From Bacteriovoracaceae bacterium UBA6261 (GTDB taxonomy: Bacteria; Bdellovibrionota; Bacteriovoracia; Bacteriovoracales; Bacteriovoracaceae), in NCBI GenBank assembly GCA_002440825.1, contig DJVH01000033.1:1-28752 (forward strand): 28,752 nt of DNA, given 5' to 3'. Shown piece by piece: positions 23,097 to 28,752 of the stretch. A program made the position numbers and the translations under genes. A model generated the notes under the pieces. It had not been told where the DNA came from. It did not search any database and saw only the letters and a list, made by a program, of their open reading frames with translations. Each line of letters starts with the position of its first letter. The stretch's first letter is position 1.

Positions 23097-23122
23097 AGGC
23101 TCCTTCGGGAGCCTTTTTTTTT
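23097..23122 (+). terminator. Rho-independent terminator after clpX
   Basis: AGGCTCC (23097-23103), loop TTCG and GGAGCCT (23108-23114) are followed by an uninterrupted run of Ts to 23122, beginning 30 nt after the clpX stop. Confidence 0.95.
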
Positions 23123-23149
23123 GAAGGTGCCACTAGACTTCGCAATTGC

Positions 23150-23184
23150 AAAAATTAAATTTAACGATCTAAATTTCAATTTTT
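23150..23184. repeat. AT-rich inverted repeat upstream of the ORF6N gene
   Basis: AAAAATT-AAATTTA (23150-23163) is inverted at TAAATTT-C-AATTTTT (23170-23184), with a single extra base and a 6-nt centre, ACGATC. It lies in the AT-rich spacer between the clpX terminator and the ORF6N gene. It may be an operator or an integration-scar feature; nothing decides between these. Confidence 0.4.
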
Positions 23185-23274
23185 GATCCTTATTAAAAAT
23201 ATTCCTTTTATTTAACACTGTATACGAACTGATAATTTATACTTTTATTGCTTATAAAATCCCAAGGGAGTTTT

Positions 23275-23787
23275 ATGGCAAAGTTAGAGCAGGATTCACA
23301 AATTGAAAGTATGATTTATATTTTTCGAGGACAAAAGGTAATGCTTGATAGTGACCTTGCAAATCTTTATGGAATAGAAACAAAATCACTGAATAGGCAA
23401 GTCAAAAGAAATTTAAAACGATTTCCTGAAGATTTCATGTTTCAACTTGATAAAACAGAAGCTCAAAACTTGAGGTACCAATTTGGCACCTCAAGTTTTG
23501 AGTACGGTGGACGTCGTTATAACCCTTATGTATTTACGGAAAACGGAGTTGCGATGCTTTCAAGTGTTTTGAGTAGTGAGCGTGCAATTGAAATTAATAT
23601 TGCAATAATGCGAACTTTTACAAAATTAAGAAGTTTTCTGGCAATGGAAAATTCGAATGCTCAAAAAATTCAATCTCTGGAAGAAAATTCAACACGCCTT
23701 TTTAAAATAGTCTTTACCAAGCTAGATAATTTAGAAGAACAATTAACTCCCAAGCTTTCTCCAGAGCGAAAGAAAATAGGACTATAA
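23275..23787 (+). CDS. ORF6N domain (KilA-N-related) DNA-binding protein, phage-type
   Basis: The 170-aa product starts at ATG 23275, with AAGGGAG 4 nt upstream. Residues about 10-100 are an ORF6N domain: 'IESMIYIFRGQKVMLDSDLANLYGIETKSLNRQVKRNLKRFPEDFMFQL', then 'LRYQFGTSSFEYGGRRYNPYVFTENGVAMLSSVLSSERAIEINIAIMRTF'. A helical/coiled C-terminal stretch follows ('KIQSLEENSTRLFKIVFTKLDNLEEQL'). ORF6N proteins are found in phages, prophages and scattered bacterial genomes and are predicted to bind DNA. Base use is more AT-rich than neighbouring clpX, consistent with transfer. A 41-bp near-palindrome lies inside the gene at 23462-23502, over the segment that varies most in the family. No phage structural or integrase gene is nearby. 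Confidence 0.88.
   Translation: MAKLEQDSQIESMIYIFRGQKVMLDSDLANLYGIETKSLNRQVKRNLKRFPEDFMFQLDKTEAQNLRYQFGTSSFEYGGRRYNPYVFTENGVAMLSSVLSSERAIEINIAIMRTFTKLRSFLAMENSNAQKIQSLEENSTRLFKIVFTKLDNLEEQLTPKLSPERKKIGL
23462..23502. repeat. 41-bp near-perfect palindrome inside the ORF6N gene
   Basis: CTCAAAACTTGAGGT (23462-23476) and ACCTCAAGTTTTGAG (23488-23502) are perfect inverted copies. Inside them are an A/C mismatch (23477/23487), then CCAA (23478-23481)/TTGG (23483-23486) around a central T (23482). In all, 19 of 20 pairs match. It encodes residues about 63-76 (AQNLRYQFGTSSFE), the join between the two halves of the ORF6N domain. In mRNA it would form one long hairpin; in DNA it could extrude a cruciform. 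Confidence 0.95.
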
Positions 23788-23817
23788 AAAATAAATTATT
23801 CCGATTATCCTGAGTCT

Positions 23818-25014
23818 ATGGAATCCCAGGATGAATCAAAAAAGCGCTACTGCTCAAAACCATTTTCACACTTCGAAGTTGTCGGAGACGGTGAAGCTCA
23901 TCTCTGTTGTCCAAGCTGGCTGAAGACATCCATCGGCGATCTCAATCATGATTCAATGGAAAATATCTGGAATTCAGAAACAGCTCAAAAGATTCGTGCA
24001 TCGATTATCGACGGTAGTTACCGTTACTGCGATCATGAGATCTGTCCGTACTTAAAATCGGGTAGACTTGAGACGCTTGAAGAATTAAGCGGGCCGGTTC
24101 GCGAAGCGATTGAATTTAAGCAAACTCAGATCGCTGCCAGACCAAAGTATATTCTTCTCGGCTATGATTTTTCCTGCAACCTTTCTTGTCCGAGCTGTCG
24201 ATCCAAGAAAATCATGCTGCCCAAAGGCTCTCCAGAGCATCAGAAAGTAGAAGAGCTTACTGCCAAAATCGATACAGCTTTTATCAAACCGGCGAGTGAC
24301 GAAATAATCGTTCTGAACATTACCGGCTCCGGCGATCCTTTTGCTTCCAATGTCTACCGCACTTATCTTGAAAATCTCGATGGAGTTAATCTACCACATC
24401 TAAAAATAGATCTGCAGACAAACGGACTTCTTTTTTCTCCCAAAATGTGGGAACGCATGAGTAAAATTCACGGCAACATCCGCAATGTTTTTGTCTCGAT
24501 CGATGCCGCCCGAGAAGTCACTTATCCGGTCGTAAGAAGAGAAGGGAACTGGTCGGTCCTCATGGAAAACATGAAGTTTCTGGCAGAACTCAGAAAGCAG
24601 AAAAAACTAAATCTTTTACAGGCTAGATTTGTCGTCCAGAAGGCCAACTACCGGGAGATGGAAGAATTCGCCCGCACCTTTTTAAAACTTGGCTGCGACG
24701 TCATCGAATTTGCTCAATTGGTAGACTGGAACAGCTGGAGACCGGAAGTGTTTCATCACCAGTGTGTCTGGGAAAAAAATCATCCTGAACGCAAAGAATT
24801 TTTAAAGGCCTTAAGCAAGAGCTTTTTAAGTCATGAGCGCATTTTCTTGGGCAACCTTACTGAATTAAGAAAAGAGGCGATAGCCTATCAACTGGCGACG
24901 CTTCCTTTTATCCCTAAAATGCTTTTTATTTTGTCTCACAAAATGCAGAATCTCATTAATTTACTGATCTCCAAAAAAATTGCTGTCTCAAAGGCCCTAC
25001 GAAAAAGACTGTAA
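23818..25014 (+). CDS. Radical SAM protein with N-terminal twitch/SPASM-like cysteine region
   Basis: The 398-aa product has the radical SAM cluster motif Cys120-x3-Cys124-x2-Cys127 ('CNLSCPSC'), followed by 'LNITGSGDPFAS' (the GGE/SGxP-type SAM-binding strand), 'IDLQTNGLLFSP' and 'VFVSIDAA'. Before it, residues 12-79 hold Cys12, Cys30, Cys31, Cys71 and Cys76 with 'IGDLNHDSMENIWNSETAQKIRASIIDG', the pattern of a SPASM/twitch auxiliary Fe-S region ('GNIxxxSLxEIWNSxxxxxxR...C..C'). This region normally follows the radical SAM core; here it precedes it, as in a known but uncharacterised set often named twitch-domain radical SAM proteins. Substrate unknown. No ribosome site is clear at ATG 23818. 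A secreted Cys-rich protein follows 83 nt after the stop. Confidence 0.82.
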   Translation: MESQDESKKRYCSKPFSHFEVVGDGEAHLCCPSWLKTSIGDLNHDSMENIWNSETAQKIRASIIDGSYRYCDHEICPYLKSGRLETLEELSGPVREAIEFKQTQIAARPKYILLGYDFSCNLSCPSCRSKKIMLPKGSPEHQKVEELTAKIDTAFIKPASDEIIVLNITGSGDPFASNVYRTYLENLDGVNLPHLKIDLQTNGLLFSPKMWERMSKIHGNIRNVFVSIDAAREVTYPVVRREGNWSVLMENMKFLAELRKQKKLNLLQARFVVQKANYREMEEFARTFLKLGCDVIEFAQLVDWNSWRPEVFHHQCVWEKNHPERKEFLKALSKSFLSHERIFLGNLTELRKEAIAYQLATLPFIPKMLFILSHKMQNLINLLISKKIAVSKALRKRL

Positions 25015-25097
25015 AAAATTCATTCTGCCCTGAATTGATTTGAGCCAGTCTTCAACAAATTGATAAACCTTCCTCAAACATTTATCCGGATTTTTTT

Positions 25098-26270
25098 GTG
25101 ACTAAAATCGCAGCATTTTTTTATCTTTTATTTCTCAGCTTTCAGGCAAGCGCCTATTTTGTTGCTTCTAATAAAGAAGAACTAAAAAGTTCACTGCCGA
25201 CTCATATTCTCGTTGCGGGAATCCCGGATCAGGTCGATGAACTTTTTATTGAATCTCTTCTTACTCAAGCGCAGGTTCTTAAAGAAAAATATCCCCAGAA
25301 TCAAATCGTCATCATTGGCAGAAATGAAGACCGGAAAATGGTCACCGAAAAAGGGTATGCTCTTATTGAAAAAAATCGCGAGCAGTTAAAAGATCAGGCG
25401 CTGGAAGATGTAGTGGCGCAATTAAAACTGATCAAATCCATCGACATTTATGCTCACTCCAATCCCGTTTCAGGCATTCTTCTGGATAAAGGGACATTCG
25501 TGAATCAGATCCTGAACGAAACTAATGATTTTTGGGGAATGTTTGGCGGAAAACTTCAAAAAGATTCATATCTCAATTTCCACGGTTGCAATGCCGGCCT
25601 TAAGATGGCCCCAAGTGTAGCAGCGAAATTAAAGGTGGCAGTTTTTGCCGCTTTAACCGGAACTGACTTCCAGACCATCTACAAAGATTCGTTCTGGGCC
25701 CATGATAAAGATGCTAAAAAGAGCGACCGTTCAGAAAAAAACACGCTTTCTTTTGCCAATGAAAAATCCTGTGCCGGAGGCTACTGCCGCCGGATGAAAC
25801 CGGACAATCAATCTTATAAGGGTTATTGGGGGGACTGGACTGAAGGCGGATACCCGACTTATAAGATCTTTTGTGGATCGAATGATAATCCCAACTGTGC
25901 TTTCGGGGCGATGGAAGGGGTGATGAGCTTTCCTTCAGTTCTGCCTTCATCCAAAATCACTTCATTAAATGATTACAAAACAATCGTTCAGGATTTTATG
26001 TGTCCGTTTGCTTATAACAAGGACAAACAGAGCAAATGTATAGAAGCTCTCGAAGGCTCTTTGAATGGAAACAACACTCAGTATTCTCCCTTCGACGGCA
26101 TTACTTTGAACTGCGATTTTGTGAGATGTTTTGCTCATTTTTCCTGCAGAAATTCTTCGAGTAATTCCTGTCATCTCGTGAATGAAAAACCCGGCGCCAA
26201 CGAAACATTCACTAACGAATACAAATTCATTCTGAAAGCTTTTGAAGAAAGTTTCTCCCTGAGAAATTAA
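25098..26270 (+). CDS. Secreted Cys-rich protein with possible caspase-fold (clan CD-like) His/Cys pair
   Basis: No named family is recognised. The 390-aa product starts with GTG 25098 (GGA 7 nt upstream) and has a signal peptide (MTKIAAFFYLLFLSFQASA, then YFVAS). Residues about 30-190 look like an alpha/beta domain: 'HILVAGIPDQ', 'QIVIIGRN', 'SIDIYAHSNPVSGILLDKGTF', 'YLNFHGCNAGLKMAPSVAAKLKVAVFAALTGTD'. His120 after a hydrophobic strand, and Cys164 in 'HGCNAG' after the next strand, are placed as in caspase-like peptidases (clan CD: CHAT, C80, DUF4347-type). The C-terminal half has many Cys (KSCAGGYC, FCGSNDNPNC, MCPF, SKCIE, LNCDFVRCFAHFSC, NSCH), probably disulfide-bonded outside the cytoplasm. 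Peptidase activity is an inference from the motif layout only. Confidence 0.7.
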   Translation: MTKIAAFFYLLFLSFQASAYFVASNKEELKSSLPTHILVAGIPDQVDELFIESLLTQAQVLKEKYPQNQIVIIGRNEDRKMVTEKGYALIEKNREQLKDQALEDVVAQLKLIKSIDIYAHSNPVSGILLDKGTFVNQILNETNDFWGMFGGKLQKDSYLNFHGCNAGLKMAPSVAAKLKVAVFAALTGTDFQTIYKDSFWAHDKDAKKSDRSEKNTLSFANEKSCAGGYCRRMKPDNQSYKGYWGDWTEGGYPTYKIFCGSNDNPNCAFGAMEGVMSFPSVLPSSKITSLNDYKTIVQDFMCPFAYNKDKQSKCIEALEGSLNGNNTQYSPFDGITLNCDFVRCFAHFSCRNSSSNSCHLVNEKPGANETFTNEYKFILKAFEESFSLRN

Positions 26271-26403
26271 AAAAGCGGGGCCAAAATCGCACCGTCAGAA
26301 CAGTTTAGTCCGATATTCAATCGTGCTCGATTTGTAAAAATTTCAACTAACCAAACCTTACACATTGCCCCTACTGATTGTTATTAGGAAAATGACCTGT
26401 TTA

Positions 26404-26433
26404 TTGTCGGGGCATGGTCGTACTGCTTATAAA
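26404..26433 (+). promoter_or_regulatory. Candidate promoter in the 329-nt spacer before lon
   Basis: The stretch 26271-26599 has no convincing gene. TTGTCG (26404-26409) and TATAAA (26428-26433), 18 nt apart, form the best sigma-70-like pair; the leader would be about 160 nt. Downstream lie a T9 run (26477-26485) and, close to lon, CCTAGGGGCTAG. TGTCGG (26405-26410) can also pair with CCGACA (26470-26475) just before the T9 run, a possible long-loop terminator for upstream transcripts. No clear sigma-32 or CIRCE element was found. Confidence 0.35.
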
Positions 26434-26599
26434 ATTGCCTTGTTTAAAACATAAAAAAAGAAATAACTGCCGACACTTTTTTTTTGCATCTTCAGTAATT
26501 TTCATGTCATCATTTTATTAGACCCTTCAAATCCTATGGGGAAGTCAAGAAGTGACATCCTAGGGGCTAGAAGACGTAACTAATAGTGCAGGAGGTACT

Positions 26600-28752
26600 A
26601 TGTCGCAAGCCTGGTCAGAGTCTAAAAAGTTCCCGTTACTTCCACTAAGGGATATGATTATTTTTCCTCACATGGTGGTACCTCTTTTCGTGGGAAGAGA
26701 AAAATCGATCTCTGCGCTTGAAGAAGCTCAAAGAAACAACAATGAAATTTTCCTAGTCACTCAAAGAGATGCGAGTGTTTTAAATCCGGATAGAGAAGAT
26801 GTGTATGAAGTAGGTGTTGTCGTCAACATCATTCAGATGCTCAGACTTCCGGACAATACTGTAAAAGTATTGATCGAAGGAAAATACCGCGCCCGTTTAA
26901 AATCATTTGAAAGCGGCCCTGAAGGGTACTTCGCTGAAGTTGAGAAATGCGCATCAGAAACTAAGGACCCAGTTACTCTAGAAGCTACAATCAGAAGCAT
27001 CAAAGGAATCTTTGAACAGTATGTGAAGCTTAATAAGAGAATTCCGCCTGAGCTTTTGATGAGCATTTCATCAATTAACGATCCTTCACGTCTGGCCGAC
27101 ATTATGGTCGCTCATCTAACGATGAAGATCTCTGAAAAGCAGGAAATTCTTGAAGCAGTAGAAGTAGGCAGACGCCTGGAACTTCTTCTTGAAAAAATGC
27201 AAGGTGAGATCGAAATCATCAACGTTGAAAGACGTATCCGTACTCGCGTAAAAACGCAGATGGAAAAGTCTCAGAAAGAGTACTATCTGAACGAGCAGAT
27301 GAATGCCATTCAGAAAGAACTTGGACAAAAAGATGACGGCAAATCAGATATCCAGGAAATGGAAGAGCGCTTAGCTAATAAGAAGATGCCTGAAGAGGCT
27401 CGCGAAAAAACAGCTAAGGAACTTAAGAAGCTAAAGTCTATGTCTCCGATGTCAGCAGAATCTGCTGTCGTCAGAAACTACATCGACTGGATGCTTTCAC
27501 TTCCATGGGATGAATATACAACTGACAATAACTCTGTTGCGAGAGCAAAAGAGATTTTGGACGACCACCACTACGGTATGAAAGACGTTAAAGAAAGAAT
27601 CGTCGAGTACCTTGCGGTTCGTTCACTTCTTAAAGAAGAAGGGAAGGGAACAATTCTGTGTCTATCAGGTCCTCCGGGAGTTGGTAAAACATCGATTGCA
27701 AAATCTCTTGCTGAATCTTTAGGTAGAAGCTTCCAGCGAATTGCCCTTGGTGGCGTTCGTGATGAATCTGAAATCAGAGGTCACAGAAGAACTTACGTCG
27801 GAGCGATGCCGGGGAAAATCATGATGGCGCTTAAAAAAGCGGGAACATCAAATCCTCTTATCCTTCTAGATGAAATTGATAAAATGTCATCTGATATGCG
27901 TGGCGATCCTGCTTCTGCAATGCTTGAAGTATTGGATCCTGAGCAAAATAAATCGTTCTCTGATCACTATATCGAAGTTGAGTACGATCTTTCTAAAGTC
28001 ATGTTCGTCATGACGGCAAACGATCTTTCAAGAATTCCTGGTCCACTTCGCGACCGTATGGAGATCATCCACTTATCTGGATACACTCCGCAGGAAAAAC
28101 TTGAGATCGGGAAGAGATACCTTCTGAAGAAAGCGATCAAGAACAACGGACTTGTTGATCACGAAGTTCAAATCGGCGATACATGTATGATGGACATCGT
28201 ACGTGGCTGGTCGAAAGAAGCGGGTGTTCGTGAGTTCGAAAGACTACTGAATACAGTTGTAAGAAAAATCGCGACAGAAGTTGTAACAAAAGAAGTTCAA
28301 GCAGGGAAGAAATTCAATGTCACTTCTAAACAACTTCCAAAATATCTTGGCCCTCGTCGTTTCGACTCAACAGATATCGAAGCGGGAGCACAAGTGGGAC
28401 TGGTTAACGGTCTTGCGTGGACAAGTGTTGGCGGTGAACTTCTTCACATTGAAGTTGTGACTGTAGAAGGTAACGGTAAAATCCAGATCACTGGGAAACT
28501 TGGCGAAGTAATGCAAGAATCTGCTAAGGCAGCTCTTTCATACGTGAGATCAATCTCTCCTCGTCTTGGAATCACTAGTGAGTGGTATAATAAAAACGAT
28601 ATCCACATCCACGTTCCGGAAGGAGCTACACCTAAAGATGGTCCATCTGCCGGTGTAACGATGGTAACGGCTTTAACATCAGCGATCACTGGAATTGCAG
28701 TTCATCAGAATGTAGCAATGACAGGGGAAGTGACAATCAGAGGACGCGTTCT
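26600..28752 (+). CDS. lon: ATP-dependent Lon protease (3' end outside window)
   Basis: Lon is the homo-hexameric AAA+ serine protease that degrades damaged and regulatory proteins in the cytoplasm. Frame +2 is open from ATG 26600 (GGAGG 5 nt upstream) to the window edge: 717 full codons. The N-terminal LAN domain opens 'FPLLPLRDMIIFPHMVVPLFVGREKSI'. It is followed by the coiled 'RRIRTRVKTQMEKSQKEYYLNEQMNAIQKELG', 'LPWDEY', Walker A GPPGVGKT at residues 357-364, 'GGVRDESEIRGHRRTYVGAMPGKI', Walker B 'LILLDEIDKM', and the proteolytic domain with catalytic Ser683 in 'PKDGPSAG'. The catalytic Lys of the dyad, expected about 43 residues later, is beyond the window. The sequence ends in 'TGEVTIRGRVL', as in the family. 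Confidence 0.97.
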   Translation, partial: MSQAWSESKKFPLLPLRDMIIFPHMVVPLFVGREKSISALEEAQRNNNEIFLVTQRDASVLNPDREDVYEVGVVVNIIQMLRLPDNTVKVLIEGKYRARLKSFESGPEGYFAEVEKCASETKDPVTLEATIRSIKGIFEQYVKLNKRIPPELLMSISSINDPSRLADIMVAHLTMKISEKQEILEAVEVGRRLELLLEKMQGEIEIINVERRIRTRVKTQMEKSQKEYYLNEQMNAIQKELGQKDDGKSDIQEMEERLANKKMPEEAREKTAKELKKLKSMSPMSAESAVVRNYIDWMLSLPWDEYTTDNNSVARAKEILDDHHYGMKDVKERIVEYLAVRSLLKEEGKGTILCLSGPPGVGKTSIAKSLAESLGRSFQRIALGGVRDESEIRGHRRTYVGAMPGKIMMALKKAGTSNPLILLDEIDKMSSDMRGDPASAMLEVLDPEQNKSFSDHYIEVEYDLSKVMFVMTANDLSRIPGPLRDRMEIIHLSGYTPQEKLEIGKRYLLKKAIKNNGLVDHEVQIGDTCMMDIVRGWSKEAGVREFERLLNTVVRKIATEVVTKEVQAGKKFNVTSKQLPKYLGPRRFDSTDIEAGAQVGLVNGLAWTSVGGELLHIEVVTVEGNGKIQITGKLGEVMQESAKAALSYVRSISPRLGITSEWYNKNDIHIHVPEGATPKDGPSAGVTMVTALTSAITGIAVHQNVAMTGEVTIRGRV

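Noticed and set aside
25017..25036. AATTCA-N8-TGAATT hairpin after the radical SAM gene as a terminator
   Set aside because: Only 6 AT-rich base pairs and no T run after it; too weak to call.
26271..26599. Heat-shock (sigma-32) promoter or CIRCE element before lon
   Set aside because: No CTTGAA ... CCCCAT pair at the right spacing and no TTAGCACTC/GAGTGCTAA repeat could be found.
1..28752. tRNA, rRNA, insertion sequences and integrase genes
   Set aside because: None seen by eye: no transposase or integrase motifs in the reading frames, and no cloverleaf or conserved rRNA segment noticed. A short tRNA could still be missed without a scan.

Overview
The window looks like chromosomal DNA of a Bdellovibrio-and-like organism, most likely Bacteriovoracales (Bacteriovorax/Peredibacter type). 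This is inferred from gene content and style: AT-leaning coding sequence, many small secreted or lipidated proteins without obvious homologues, a divergent chemoreceptor tip, a PIN-PhoH ATPase followed by a PilZ protein, and housekeeping genes of proteobacterial type. No rRNA, tRNA, CRISPR array or insertion sequence was seen.

Layout. (1) 1-3166, + strand: the 3' end of miaB, then a tightly packed set of an outer-membrane-barrel-like protein, a lipoprotein metallopeptidase and a divergent glutathione synthetase. The junction before the synthetase carries a tandem 29-bp duplication. (2) 3163-5976: a chemoreceptor on the - strand behind a sigma-28-like promoter, a small secreted protein, and a Ser/Thr/Gly-rich lipoprotein, the last two sharing a bidirectional terminator. 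(3) 6116-9767: an ECF-like sigma factor with a zinc anti-sigma partner, a TonB-like protein on the - strand, and a two-TM protein with a histidine-kinase-type ATPase domain that lacks key residues. (4) 9783-12617, - strand: a 944-residue protein of unknown function with a faint methyltransferase-like segment. (5) 12851-15423: an acidic protein, rsmD, and a class I aminotransferase. (6) 15493-19619: a lipoprotein/outer-membrane-protein pair, PIN-PhoH and PilZ. (7) 19620-20257: a small acidic protein and a candidate C-rich small RNA. (8) 20258-28752: 2-Cys peroxiredoxin (- strand), clpP, clpX, a three-gene insert, and the 5' three quarters or more of lon.

The protein-quality-control core (clpP-clpX ... 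lon) is the recognisable anchor. In many proteobacteria clpX and lon are adjacent. Here about 3.5 kb separates them and carries an ORF6N-domain protein of phage type containing a 41-bp near-perfect palindrome, a radical SAM protein with an N-terminal twitch/SPASM-like cysteine region, and a secreted Cys-rich protein with a His/Cys pair arranged like that of caspase-fold (clan CD) proteins. This insert is the most likely accessory segment. Other points worth checking are the sRNA candidate at 20123-20237, the perfect dyad in front of the peroxiredoxin gene, the sigma-28-like chemoreceptor promoter and the pseudokinase-like protein.
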